A stretch of 64,000 bases of DNA, from assembly GCA_037200445.1 (NCBI GenBank), contig JBBCGH010000001.1, forward strand, positions 4,216,001 to 4,280,000, read 5' to 3'. The position numbers were made by a program, and so were the translations under genes. A model generated the notes under the pieces. It did not search any database and was not told where the DNA came from. It worked only from the letters and a program-made list of their open reading frames with translations. Shown one piece after another: positions 39,929-48,771 of the stretch (position 1 is its first letter; every line of letters begins with the position of its first letter). The stretch is from Alphaproteobacteria bacterium. GTDB lineage: Bacteria; Pseudomonadota; Alphaproteobacteria; Rhizobiales; Xanthobacteraceae.

Positions 39929-40830
39929 TACGCAGCTTCCTTCACGGCGGGACGCAACCCGAGCAAATGGCAGATCGCGTAGACAAGATCGGCGCGGTTC
40001 ATCGTGTAGAAGTGGAAATCGGAGACGCCGCGATCGACCAGATCGAGCACCTGCTCGGCCGCAATAGCGGCGGCGATCAGCTTGCGTGTCGCGGGATCAT
40101 CGTCGAGTCCTTCGAAGCGCGCGGCGAGCCAGTCGGGCACCGAGGCGCCCGTGCGCTGCGCGAATGCCTTCGCCTGCTTGAAGTTTTGCACCGGCAGGAT
40201 GCCGGGCGTCACCGGCACGGCGATGCCGCGCGCCCGCACGCGCTCCAGGTAGCGGAAGTAGAGATCGTTCTCGAAGAAGAACTGGGTGATCGCGCGCGTC
40301 GCGCCGGAATCGACCTTGGCCTTGAGCATGTCGATGTCGGCCTCGACCGAGGCGGAATCCGGATGCTTCTCCGGATAGGCCGAGACCGTGACTTCGGCGC
40401 TGGTCAACCGCTTGATGCCGGCGACGAGATCGGCGCCGTTGAGATATCCGTTCGGATGCGGTGCGTATTTGTCGCCGACGCCGCCGGCCGGGTCGCCGCG
40501 CAGCGCCACGATGTGACGCACGCCGGCGTCCGCGTAAGCGCGGATCACACTGTCGACCTCATCGCGGGTTGCGCCGACGCAAGTCAGGTGCGCGGCAGGC
40601 GTCAGCGCGGTCTCGGCGAGAATGCGTTTCACCGTCGCGTGGGTGCGCTCGCGGGTGGAGCCGCCCGCCCCATAGGTCACCGACACGAAATTCGGCTGCA
40701 AGGGCGCGAGGCGCTCGATCGAGTCCCACAGCGTGCGCTCCATCTCCTCGGTCTTCGGCGGGAAGAACTCGAACGAGACGCGAATACGCGTGCCGGCGTG
40801 GCGGCTGGCGCGCACGAACTCTCCCACCAT
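39928..40830 (-). CDS. metF: 5,10-methylenetetrahydrofolate reductase
   Basis: The 300-residue FAD enzyme reduces methylene-THF to 5-methyl-THF, the methyl donor used by the adjacent metH product. It begins near [16 protein letters not shown] and contains [35 protein letters not shown] and PGILPVQN, all family signatures. The ATG at 40830 was chosen because it overlaps the stop of the upstream regulator by one base (TGATG) and because homologues start just before this point; the open frame extends to 40974 only inside the upstream gene. Co-translation with both neighbours indicates one operon. Confidence 0.96.
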
Positions 40831-41828
40831 CACGCCACTCCCTGTGCGGACGACACCACCGCGAGGCGCGGATCGCGCGCGAGCCAGAGTGACACCGCGA
40901 TCTTTCCGTCCGAGCCTTCCTCGGGCGGCAGCGTGCGATGCAACGCCACATCGAGCCCGGCCGCGCTCATCCACTGCGAAACGGTCTCGGCCGGGAAGCC
41001 GAGACGCAGGTGCGCGTGCTCCTCGCGCAAAAACTCAAGATCGTGCGGGGCGAAGTCGACGACGAGCAGCCGGCCCTGCGGACGCAACGTGCGCGCGGCC
41101 TCGGCGATCGCGCGCGCGCCGTCATCGAGAAAGTGCAGCACCTGATGCACCAGCACCGCGTCGAAGGAGTCCTTCGGCACCGGCAGCTCATAGATGTCGC
41201 CCTGGCGCACGCTGCAGTGCTTTAACCCGGCGCGTTCGAGCCGCGCGCGGGCGAGCGCCAGCATGTCGAGCGACATGTCGATGCCAAGCCCGCGCTCGAT
41301 GTCCGGGCCGAACAGCTCCAGCATGCGCCCGGTGCCGGTGCCGAGATCGAGCAGCGACCGGATCGGCCGGTCGGCGAGCGCAGTCTCGATCGCGCTCTCG
41401 ACCGCCGCGTCGGTGACATGCAGGCGGCGGATGCGGTCCCATTCGGCGGCGTGCTGGCTGAAATAGGTCTGCGCTGCCGCCGCACGCGCCGCGCGCACCG
41501 CGGCGAGCCGTCCCCGGTCGCGCATCACGATCGCATCCGAAGGGTCGAGCCGGCCGACCAGCGTTTGCGCGATGTCGGCGACGCCGCCGCGCTCGCCGAG
41601 GCGATAGAAGGCCCAGCTTCCCTCGCGGTAGCGATCGACCAGGCCCGCTTCGGCGAGCAGCTTGAGATGGCGAGAGATACGCGGCTGCGACTGGCGCAGG
41701 ATCTTGGTGAGGTCGGAGACCGTCAGCTCGGCCTCGGCGAGCAGCGCGAGGATGCGCAGGCGCGTGCCCTCGCCTGCGGCGCGGAGCGCCGCATGCAGGG
41801 ATTCAAAGTCGAGGGACGCCGGACGCAT
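40830..41828 (-). CDS. ArsR-family regulator with SAM-dependent methyltransferase domain, SahR-like
   Basis: The 332-residue protein has an N-terminal winged helix of the ArsR type (about 1-95, with LTVSDLTKILRQSQPRISRH) and a C-terminal class I methyltransferase domain (about 140-320, with LLDLGTGTGRML as the SAM motif). This architecture is that of SahR, a repressor of the S-adenosylmethionine cycle that senses S-adenosylhomocysteine in several proteobacteria. Being the first gene of an operon with metF and metH fits such a role. It has no obvious metal-binding cysteines of ArsR sensors. A palindrome lies just upstream of its start. An enzymatic methyltransferase role is not excluded. Confidence 0.85.
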   Translation of the reverse strand: MRPASLDFESLHAALRAAGEGTRLRILALLAEAELTVSDLTKILRQSQPRISRHLKLLAEAGLVDRYREGSWAFYRLGERGGVADIAQTLVGRLDPSDAIVMRDRGRLAAVRAARAAAAQTYFSQHAAEWDRIRRLHVTDAAVESAIETALADRPIRSLLDLGTGTGRMLELFGPDIERGLGIDMSLDMLALARARLERAGLKHCSVRQGDIYELPVPKDSFDAVLVHQVLHFLDDGARAIAEAARTLRPQGRLLVVDFAPHDLEFLREEHAHLRLGFPAETVSQWMSAAGLDVALHRTLPPEEGSDGKIAVSLWLARDPRLAVVSSAQGVA

Positions 41829-41862
41829 GATGGGACAGTTCCCAACTTTCTCGCATAAACAT

Positions 41863-41878
41863 ATAAGGATATCTTTAT
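41863..41878. promoter_or_regulatory. Candidate operator for the ArsR-methyltransferase regulator
   Basis: ATAAGGATATCTTTAT is a 16-nt palindrome with one mismatched pair, centred on GATATC. It starts 35 nt upstream of the regulator start codon, where repressor binding would block the metF-metH operon. AT-rich palindromes of this kind resemble sites reported for SahR-type regulators; the match is from memory and not verified. Confidence 0.6.
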
Positions 41879-41930
41879 GTCAGCCAAATGGCAGGCGCAA
41901 GACCGCGCGCGTCAGGAGCGGGAAGAGTCG

Positions 41931-42635
41931 TCAGAGATCGGCGGTCGGCTGCGCGCGATCGAGGATTGCAACGCGGCACGCCCCGCCGCAGAATCTCGCA
42001 ATCAAATCAGTGAGATCGACCGCACCAGCCGCGACATCACCCGCCCCGTTAGACTGCACCGTGACCACGGCCCGCAAGGTCTCCGGCCTGATGATCGAGC
42101 GGGCGTCCTGACGCCAATTCCAGCGGCGGCAGAGCACATGGGCGGCGTCGGCGTAGACCACCTCGCCCGGCTTGGGGGCTTCGGGCTCGCCGCCCTCTTC
42201 GGCGTCCGCCATGTCCACGAAACTGTCGCCCTCCCGCGCATGGCGAAACGACAGCGGCGGCGTGACGCGGTCGAGGTCGTCAGCGCCGAGGGGCAACACG
42301 TGCGCGAGCGACACCGCATTGTAGAGATCGACGAACGCATTCACCCGCGCGAGCGGGCGGCCCGCGAGCACGTTCTTCACCAGCCGCTCGACCGAGGCGC
42401 GATAGCGCGTCTGCTTGATACCGAAGCCCTTGTAGGCGGCACGCCACGCCGCGATGCCGGGGATTTGCGACAGCTCGCGACCGCCCCACTTGGCGCGTGC
42501 CGCCGCCTCGCGCTCCGCGATCAGTTGATCGAGCGCCGCCGTCCGCTCCGGCGCGATCGTCAATCCCTCGGCGAGGACGAACGCCACGCGATAATCCGGA
42601 AACGCGCCTGTGATGCCGGCAATCGAAATCTGCAA
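41931..42635 (-). CDS. B3/B4 tRNA-binding domain protein
   Basis: The 234-residue protein (from a TTG at 42635) is built around a B3/B4 domain as found in the beta subunit of phenylalanyl-tRNA synthetase, with GIAAWRAAYKGFGIKQTRYRAS and VNAFVDLYNAVSLAHVLPLGA being typical. Stand-alone versions are thought to bind or edit aminoacyl-tRNA, but their role is poorly known. An ATG at 42692 in the same frame gives a longer form, but it reaches close to the divergent cupin gene and the extra residues are not domain-like; the TTG with AAGG upstream is preferred. Confidence 0.78.
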   Translation of the reverse strand: MQISIAGITGAFPDYRVAFVLAEGLTIAPERTAALDQLIAEREAAARAKWGGRELSQIPGIAAWRAAYKGFGIKQTRYRASVERLVKNVLAGRPLARVNAFVDLYNAVSLAHVLPLGADDLDRVTPPLSFRHAREGDSFVDMADAEEGGEPEAPKPGEVVYADAAHVLCRRWNWRQDARSIIRPETLRAVVTVQSNGAGDVAAGAVDLTDLIARFCGGACRVAILDRAQPTADL

Positions 42636-42710
42636 CGTTCTGCCTTGTGTGGTTCGCCCGCCGCGGATTACCCTTTGCGCACCAAGAAACAAATATCCGG
42701 GAGGATGTCC

Positions 42711-43172
42711 ATGAACCGCGTCTTATTCCTCGGCACCGTCGCGCTCGCCTTCGTGGCCGGCGCAACCGCCTCGCGCCTGCTGCCCACGCAGCAAGCACAG
42801 GCCGCAAACGAGTTGACCCCGATGCTCATTCACGTGCCCGAGCTGCAAGGCGACGCGCTCGGCATGGCATCGGGGACGGGCTTTCGCTCAAAGGGCCTTG
42901 TCGCGCAGGACGGGATGACGCTTGGTGTGCAGGCCGGGAATGTGCCGAAGCACATGCACCTCGATGCCAACGAGATCCAGTACATCCTGGAGGGCACCGG
43001 CACGATCTGGCTCGGCGACAAGGAAGTGCAAATCAAGCCGGGCGACCTCGTCATCATTCCCAAAGGCACGGCGCACGGCGGCACCAAGCCGGACGCCGGC
43101 AGCGCGCCAGTCAAGGCGATCGCAATCAAGACGCCGCCGCAGGCCGCGAATGACATGAAACTTTTGAACTGA
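42711..43172 (+). CDS. Exported cupin domain protein
   Basis: The 153-residue protein has an N-terminal signal peptide or anchor (about 1-30) and a cupin_2 barrel (about 65-145) with metal-ligand motif PKHMHLDANEIQYILEG and a second motif with PKGTAHGG. Single-domain cupins bind a metal through His and Glu and act as isomerases, dioxygenases or sensors; none can be chosen here. GGGAGG upstream favours the ATG at 42711 over the one at 42705. It is divergent from the B3/B4 gene. Confidence 0.8.
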   Translation: MNRVLFLGTVALAFVAGATASRLLPTQQAQAANELTPMLIHVPELQGDALGMASGTGFRSKGLVAQDGMTLGVQAGNVPKHMHLDANEIQYILEGTGTIWLGDKEVQIKPGDLVIIPKGTAHGGTKPDAGSAPVKAIAIKTPPQAANDMKLLN

Positions 43173-43214
43173 AAGCGCTGGACCGAAAGGCAAGCAGCGC
43201 GCTAGCGATCTCGC

Positions 43215-43700
43215 ATGAGCGACATCCGTCCCGGCGAGATCGTCGTCACGCTGCCGGACACATTCGACGCCGGCGTCTATTTCATCGGCCGCATCCGTAC
43301 GCCGTGGACGAAGCGCGGCGACTGCCCAAAGAACGCACGCGGCTCGGACGCCGCGTGCACCATCGAGCTCGATCCGCGCTATGCTGCGGCGCTCGACGGC
43401 GTTTCGGCCTGCACGCATCTCGTCATTCTCTATTTCATGGACCGGGCGCGGCGCGACCTGCTCGTGCAGGCGCCGCGCCATGGCGACCGGAGCGGCACGT
43501 TCGCGATCCGCTCCCCGGTGCGACCGAATCCGATCGCGATGAGCGTGGTGAAGCTCGTGAGGATCGAAGGCACGACGCTCTCCGTCGTCGGGCTCGACTG
43601 CCTCGACGGCACGCCGCTGATCGACATCAAGCCCTATTTCGCGTCCGTCGACTCTGTGCCGGAGGCAAGCGTCGGCCGCAGCAGGGGCGGCAAGGAATGA
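43215..43700 (+). CDS. TrmO-like tRNA N6-methyltransferase family protein
   Basis: The 161-residue protein belongs to the TsaA/TrmO fold, a SAM-dependent family that N6-methylates threonylcarbamoyladenosine-37 in tRNA. Family hallmarks are IGRIRTPW near the N-terminus, THLVILYFMDRARRD, and the SAM-binding RSPVRPNPIAMSVV followed by DCLDGTPLIDIKPY. It is shorter than E. coli TrmO, lacking the C-terminal extension, which is common in alphaproteobacteria. The ribosome binding site is weak. Confidence 0.85.
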   Translation: MSDIRPGEIVVTLPDTFDAGVYFIGRIRTPWTKRGDCPKNARGSDAACTIELDPRYAAALDGVSACTHLVILYFMDRARRDLLVQAPRHGDRSGTFAIRSPVRPNPIAMSVVKLVRIEGTTLSVVGLDCLDGTPLIDIKPYFASVDSVPEASVGRSRGGKE

Positions 43701-43903
43701 GCCGCTCATCGACCTCGTAGAAGGCGCGACGTGCCAATTCCCTGCCGACCCGGAGCGAGCGGGTCTACTCTTGCGTGAATTAAACAATTCGTGGCAACCT
43801 GACATCGCGGAGCGGCTGCGCTCGTGCGGAGCCGCATTTCGCCGCGATCCGGGGGATAGGCCGCAGTGCTGGTGCGTTCCCGACACGTCCTGGGAGGACG
43901 CGC

Positions 43904-45739
43904 GTGAAGGTCGGCATGGGTTCCGAAACCAGTCACGGAAACCATAGCTTCGCGGTGGCCGTCATTGATGGCCCGTACGACACGGCCGCTTTGTCGGGAG
44001 CGCTTGCGAATGCTCCGGTAAACCTCACCCATGGAAGTTGCGATGTCAGTCCGAACAGTGCGTGCGAGCACGGCACGTTCATCATGGGGCTGCTTGGCGC
44101 ACACCCAAACGCCTTGATCCCGGGCTTGTGTCCCGACTGCCCGCTCATCCACATTCCTTTGTTCACCGATGTGAACGCACCGTCGGCCAGCGTCGATGAG
44201 CTGGCAGCCGCAATCAACAAGGCGCTCGCCGCTGGTGCTCGGCTAATCAATCTCAGTCTCGCGATCCTGGGCGACGAGTCTGAGTTCAATCCCCGGCTTG
44301 CCGCCGCTTTGGATTTCGCAGAGGCGAGTGGTGCTCTCCTGGTGGTGGCTGCCGGCAATCAGGGCTGCCTCGCTATCGGACAGCTTTTGTCCCACCCTGT
44401 CGTCATCCCGGTTGTCGCGGTGGACGCGTCGCAAAGACTGCTCCCCGAGTCCAACTTTGGGCCCGGCATCTCGCGCCGCGGCGTAGCCGCTCTCGGCCGA
44501 ATGCCCGGGTATGCCCCAGGCGGCGGCACGACCGTGATGTCGGGGACCAGCGTGGCGACTGCGGTTGCGACAGGTATTCTGGCGCAGGCGTGGTCGGCGC
44601 ATCCGGACATCGAGGGAGCTACGCTGCGGTCCATCGTAGCCGGGCTGAGCCCACGCGATGGATCGAAGCCGCCTATCCTCAGCCGCGATCTGGTTTTGGC
44701 GGCGCTCGACGAAATGGCCCCAGCGGCCATTGCGGCTCCGCGAGCCGCCGAGATGACGAGTTCTGTGAGCCTGCAGGGGGTAACGACAATGGCCAACGGG
44801 AACGGACAACCGGCTCCTACTCAGGGTGCGGGTTTGGTCGCAAGACCGGCGCAGACGGTAGCACCGGCGGGCGGCGTGTGCGGGTGCGGCGCTCCCGACG
44901 GAGCCTGCACCTGCAATGGCGCTGACGGGTACAGCGGTTTTGTCTACGCGATCGGCACGATCGAGGCCGACTATCCGAATGTGGGGATCGAACGCGAGAT
45001 GCAGACCCTCGGCGTCCACTTCGGTGTGGATCCCGATCCTGACGGGGATCCCTACACGAAACCGACCGAGGACCGACTGTGGCAGTACGCGGTTTTATCC
45101 AAGGACCGAAAGTTGACCCGCTATATCGCGCGGCAGCTGCGCTGGCGCATGACGATCAAGGATCTCCCTGTTTTCGTGCTTAATCCAAGCGACCCCAGCT
45201 ATTTCGACGATCTCATCGATGCATTGAAGCGACCAAAATACGCCAAAACCCAACGGCGCGTCGCCAAGGGCAAACCTGCAACGAAAACGACTGAGATTGA
45301 TCTCCCGCACGGCCCGCCCGACGACCTGGATGTCGTGGTCGGTGTGGCGGGCCCGCAAACGCCCGGCGAAACCCCAGTGCTGATGGATCAGATCTTCCAG
45401 GTTAGCCCTAGTCAGCTCGCACCCGCTGGGTCGGAGCAGTTGGCGCAGATTGTCGACAATCACGGTCTGACGGACGGAGATCGCGCCTACAACTTTCTGG
45501 TCGCGCGTTACAACAACAAGGCACCGCTGAGCCAAACCGGCGGATTTAAGCTTTCCGGTATGCGCACGGTGCCCTCGCGGCTCGGTGCTGGCATCGGACG
45601 TATCGTCAGGGTTATATGTACGTTCACGAACGCCGACGGGGTTGAAAAGGAGCACTTCGCGCGTGTTGACGTGACTCACGAATTCCCGATGATCGTCACG
45701 TCATGGCAGCCATATCTGCAAAGAGGAGAAAAATCATGA
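43904..45739 (+). CDS. Subtilisin-like protease resembling cyanobactin PatA/PatG maturation proteases
   Basis: The 611-residue protein has an S8 protease domain (about 14-275) with a complete triad: Asp22 in VAVIDGP, His56 in CEHGTF and Ser216 in MSGTSVAT, plus oxyanion Asn152. A linker holds two Cys pairs, C326/C328 and C335/C337, in VCGCGAPDGACTC. The C-terminal part (about 345-605), with FVYAIGTIEADYP, QYAVLSKDRK, YIARQL, LPVFVLNPSDP and FARVDVTHEFP, recalls the extra domain of PatA/PatG-type proteases that cut cyanobactin precursors. There is no signal peptide, so it acts in the cytoplasm. GTG start at 43904 has GGGAGG upstream. It overlaps the next gene by four bases. The family call is from recognised patterns, not a search. 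Confidence 0.8.
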   Translation: MKVGMGSETSHGNHSFAVAVIDGPYDTAALSGALANAPVNLTHGSCDVSPNSACEHGTFIMGLLGAHPNALIPGLCPDCPLIHIPLFTDVNAPSASVDELAAAINKALAAGARLINLSLAILGDESEFNPRLAAALDFAEASGALLVVAAGNQGCLAIGQLLSHPVVIPVVAVDASQRLLPESNFGPGISRRGVAALGRMPGYAPGGGTTVMSGTSVATAVATGILAQAWSAHPDIEGATLRSIVAGLSPRDGSKPPILSRDLVLAALDEMAPAAIAAPRAAEMTSSVSLQGVTTMANGNGQPAPTQGAGLVARPAQTVAPAGGVCGCGAPDGACTCNGADGYSGFVYAIGTIEADYPNVGIEREMQTLGVHFGVDPDPDGDPYTKPTEDRLWQYAVLSKDRKLTRYIARQLRWRMTIKDLPVFVLNPSDPSYFDDLIDALKRPKYAKTQRRVAKGKPATKTTEIDLPHGPPDDLDVVVGVAGPQTPGETPVLMDQIFQVSPSQLAPAGSEQLAQIVDNHGLTDGDRAYNFLVARYNNKAPLSQTGGFKLSGMRTVPSRLGAGIGRIVRVICTFTNADGVEKEHFARVDVTHEFPMIVTSWQPYLQRGEKS

Positions 45740-46008
45740 CTTCGATGCCTTTGATCGACGACGACATGGTCGTTCAGTTCCAGCGCGCGGGAAAGCGACG
45801 CGCATCGTTCCGGCCGGCTCAAAGTGGCCGCCGGGCTGCCGCCCAGCGCGTGGTGCTGCAGCGCAGCGCCGGATGCAAGTTTTTCGGCCAGGCTTGTCGC
45901 ACCGGAGGAAGGTCGGGCGTGTGCGATGAGAAGTTGAATTGCATTCCGCTCGACAGCGTGGTGAACCCGTTCCCCTCCATTCCGGGCATAGGTCCATTTG
46001 ATTTTTAG
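45736..46008 (+). CDS. Candidate RiPP-like precursor or partner peptide of the PatG-like protease
   Basis: The 90-residue product begins MTSMPLIDDDMVVQFQRAGK, has an Arg/Ala/Gln-rich middle (about 18-45) and a C-terminal part with Cys at 47, 54, 63 and 69 followed by a Pro/Phe/Gly-rich tail. Its ATG overlaps the protease stop (ATGA) and has GAGGAG at 45723-45728, so the two are translated together. No signal peptide or known domain is visible. A leader-like N-terminus and a Cys-rich end beside a maturation-type protease suggest a processed peptide, but no cyanobactin-type core or recognition sequence was recognised. It could also be a small structural partner. Confidence 0.6.
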   Translation: MTSMPLIDDDMVVQFQRAGKRRASFRPAQSGRRAAAQRVVLQRSAGCKFFGQACRTGGRSGVCDEKLNCIPLDSVVNPFPSIPGIGPFDF

Positions 46009-46096
46009 AGGCTTCGAGAGAGCGGAGTTCCGATGTGGTATCCGACCAATGCAGCGAGGGGGCCTGTGCAGATTACGGTTCTCTGCCCCCGGCCGT

Positions 46097-47185
46097 TCAT
46101 TGCGGTACCAGTTGCAACTCCCGGCTCTTGAGTTGATCAATCATCTGCACCGCGATCTGCGAGGCGCGGCTGGTCGTCGACGCAGTGACGCGGTTCAGGA
46201 TGAGAACTTGTCCGTCGCGGCCGCCTCGGGCCGAAGCTCTCGATCCCGCGCCTGTCAAACCGCGCTCGCCTGAAAAAACAAAGCCCCTCAGCGAGGTAAG
46301 CAGCGGTTCGTTCTTGGAATCGAGAGCGACGGCAAGCGTAACCTGATGGACGTCGGTGCGTCTCGCCAAGCTCGTCCCCGAAGCATCCGTAACCTGGAAG
46401 CCGTTGAAGCCCTTGATTGGAGAAAATACAATTTTCGGTGCGACGCTAAAATCAACTGCCGTGTTAAAGGTCAAGACATCAGCCATGGCCGGCGTTGAAC
46501 CGCCACCGGCCTTCTTGGTGACGTCAGCTGCCAGGCCATCAAAGAAACTCAGCTGGAAAAACGTGTAAACCGTGTTGTAAACGCCAATACGCCCGATGAT
46601 GGGATACACGTAACTTGGTCCCAACGCGATGTGTCCGTCGCAATAGTGCACGCCGTCTCGCGTTGTATTCAACGTCGTAAGCAGATAGCCAAACCTGTCG
46701 GTGATCGTGAAGGTTCTTTCATTCTTCCGTTGGCGGTTTGCGTTCCCCGTAAGCCCAAGGGTAAATGTCGAAGTCCATGGCCCAAGCAGATTGAGCGCTG
46801 CAGTGTTGAGGTTGTTATCTTCACTCATTGTCAGATCAAAATTATACGCGATAGCGGAAGACAAGATTACGTCGAAAGTCTCTCGCACGAGAACATATTT
46901 AGATGCCGCGAACGAAACATTCGGGTTGAAGTTATCCATCAACTCCTTGTTGGCCTGAAATCGCGAATAAAGATCCTGGGCAATCGGGTCCGGGTCTTTG
47001 GCGGCCGCAAGGCGGTAAAGCTCTCTGAGAACAATATCTCTGACTGCATCGCGGGTCTCGCAGCGAATTTGCTTGACGATGCCGGCCGTGGTCACGCCGG
47101 TGACGTCCTCCGGCACTGGATGAATGGAGCAACCCGCCATCAATGACGCCGCCATAGCGGCCATCGCAATACGTCGAATATGCAT
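46097..47185 (-). CDS. Putative lipoprotein of unknown function
   Basis: The 362-residue product starts MHIRRIAMAAMAASLMAGC, a lipoprotein signal with lipobox LMAGC (Cys about 19). The mature part is rich in Asn and Thr and has a motif region NLLGPWTSTFTLGLTGNANR but no domain I recognise. GGGGGG lies upstream of the ATG at 47185. DNA here is much poorer in GC than the rest: lines 46801-46860 and 46861-46920 hold 24 and 26 G/C bases per 60. It faces the protease and peptide genes, and together they look like a foreign block. Confidence 0.7.
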   Translation of the reverse strand: MHIRRIAMAAMAASLMAGCSIHPVPEDVTGVTTAGIVKQIRCETRDAVRDIVLRELYRLAAAKDPDPIAQDLYSRFQANKELMDNFNPNVSFAASKYVLVRETFDVILSSAIAYNFDLTMSEDNNLNTAALNLLGPWTSTFTLGLTGNANRQRKNERTFTITDRFGYLLTTLNTTRDGVHYCDGHIALGPSYVYPIIGRIGVYNTVYTFFQLSFFDGLAADVTKKAGGGSTPAMADVLTFNTAVDFSVAPKIVFSPIKGFNGFQVTDASGTSLARRTDVHQVTLAVALDSKNEPLLTSLRGFVFSGERGLTGAGSRASARGGRDGQVLILNRVTASTTSRASQIAVQMIDQLKSRELQLVPQ

Positions 47186-47372
47186 TGTCGCCCCCCACAG
47201 CCGACGGTTGGAGTTGTGATAACACACCCTTGAACGCGTCGGCTGTGTTGCGGCGGCAACACTTCACAGAGAATCAACTTTGGGGCGATTACCGGCCGGT
47301 TCGACTCCCGGCTCGGCAGTCATCGCGAATTCAACTAGAAAAGCCTCACTAGACATCGCGAGCGAGCACATC

Positions 47373-47963
47373 ATGACCATCCGCAAGACCGTCACCTTTG
47401 TCGAAGAGATCAACAGCGAGTACGGCGCACCCGCCAGCCCTCCGCTGCGGCGCGTCGCGATCGCGGCGGTGTTTGCGAACCCGCTCGCCGGCAAGACGGC
47501 GGGCGCCGACTTGAAGCCTCTGATCGACACTTCAATCGAGCTCGGCGCCTCGCTCACCAAGACGGCGCTGGCGACGCTCGGCGCGGGTCCGGGAGAGCTG
47601 CGCGCCTACACCAAGGCGGCGGTGGTGGGCACCGGCGGCGACCTCGAGCACGGCGCCGCGATGATCCATCCGAGATTAGGCATGGCGATGCGCCGCGCGA
47701 TCAGGCGCGGGCGCGTGATTATCCCTGGTCATGCCAAAGTGGGCCCGCCGGGCACGAGCGTCGATCTGATCTACGGGCCCATCGACGATGGCTGGGATCT
47801 CGATGCCTTCGATTCGACGCCCGTGTTGATCCACGACGCGCCGCGGCCACACGAGATCGTGCTGTGGATCGGCTATGCGACCGGTCCGCGGGTCAACGCT
47901 CGCTGCAAGGGCCCGGACCAGAAGGAAGTCGATGCGCTCGTCGCGTCCTTCGCCAAGAGCTAG
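47373..47963 (+). CDS. Amino acid synthesis family protein (DUF1185)
   Basis: The 196-residue protein begins TIRKTVTFVEEINSEYG and contains RRVAIAAVFANPLAGK and AAVVGTGGDLEHGAAMIHP, the pattern of DUF1185. The family is common near amidases and receptors in Hyphomicrobiales and Burkholderiales; its reaction is unknown. The ATG at 47373 was chosen on homologue starts; the ribosome site is weak and an in-frame ATG at 47280 gives a non-family extension. Confidence 0.8.
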   Translation: MTIRKTVTFVEEINSEYGAPASPPLRRVAIAAVFANPLAGKTAGADLKPLIDTSIELGASLTKTALATLGAGPGELRAYTKAAVVGTGGDLEHGAAMIHPRLGMAMRRAIRRGRVIIPGHAKVGPPGTSVDLIYGPIDDGWDLDAFDSTPVLIHDAPRPHEIVLWIGYATGPRVNARCKGPDQKEVDALVASFAKS

Positions 47964-48048
47964 CCTGAACAAAAATTAATGCGCTCGCCGGCAGCCCGGC
48001 GCATCCCACGCGCGACTAACAGGCATGATCCGTCCAATGGAGCCTGGC

Positions 48049-48744
48049 ATGTCGAGCACTCGCGCAATTCGATCCACTCTTGCGGCAGCACTTGTCTGCG
48101 TGCCGCTTTCTGTCGGCGCCGCACATGCGGCGGCCACGGCCGTGTTCGCCGACGTTCTGGGCGGGCACCCACGCAGCAAGGCCGAGAAATTCGCCGATGC
48201 CACCACATGCGGAATGTCGGCCAGCCACGGCATCAAGGTGATCATGCCGGTGTTCACGAAATGCATGCGCGAGAAGGGCTGGGCCTTTCAGCGCTACGAA
48301 GCCGATCCTGCTGCGCGCCCCCGCCGCGGCACGAACGTGAACTTCACAGATACGCGCGGCGACGCCAACGCTCATCCGCGCGGCGATGCGGCTCTTCAGG
48401 CCGACAGCCGGGCCTGCAAGGCGGACCGTCGCGACTCGGAGTCGAAAATCTTCAAGCAATGCATGGCGGCACACGGCTGGCAGTTCATCTACGCGCAACA
48501 CGCGCCGCAGTCGCATCACGCGGCGCCGGCGCAAGGAAGCTGGCCGATGCAATGGGGCGATTCTTCTTCGAGCTCCTCGTCGAATCTCGACGACGAGGCG
48601 CGCCGGAACGACGAATCAAGGGCGGCGACGCAGGCGGCCTCTGATGCCATGAACGCGTCGAACGCCGCCGTCGCAGCGCAGCAGGCGGCCGACCAGATTC
48701 AGCAGAACAACATCATCAACCAGTTCGCGCCGACTCAGCCGTAG
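48049..48744 (+). CDS. Exported protein with two CMxxxGW motifs, unknown function
   Basis: The 231-residue product from 48049 has a signal peptide (about 1-28, ending AHAA). Two related motifs, KCMREKGWAFQRY and QCMAAHGWQFIYA, occur about 65 residues apart and suggest a duplicated small domain as seen in several exported or lipid-anchored proteins. A serine run (WGDSSSSSSSNLDD) and an Ala/Gln/Asn-rich C-terminus follow. GGAG upstream supports this start; ATGs at 48025 and 48040 are alternatives. No enzymatic motif is seen. Confidence 0.65.
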   Translation: MSSTRAIRSTLAAALVCVPLSVGAAHAAATAVFADVLGGHPRSKAEKFADATTCGMSASHGIKVIMPVFTKCMREKGWAFQRYEADPAARPRRGTNVNFTDTRGDANAHPRGDAALQADSRACKADRRDSESKIFKQCMAAHGWQFIYAQHAPQSHHAAPAQGSWPMQWGDSSSSSSSNLDDEARRNDESRAATQAASDAMNASNAAVAAQQAADQIQQNNIINQFAPTQP

Positions 48745-48771
48745 TGAACGGGAACGCGCGGCCGACGGCGC

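Noticed and set aside
43699-43947. Plus-strand frame before the PatG-like protease, with protein-like segments such as LRELNNSWQPDIAERLRSCG
   Set aside because: It has no ATG or GTG start; a TTG at 43771 would give 58 residues without a ribosome site, and it overlaps the protease start. It may be a gene remnant but cannot be supported as a gene.
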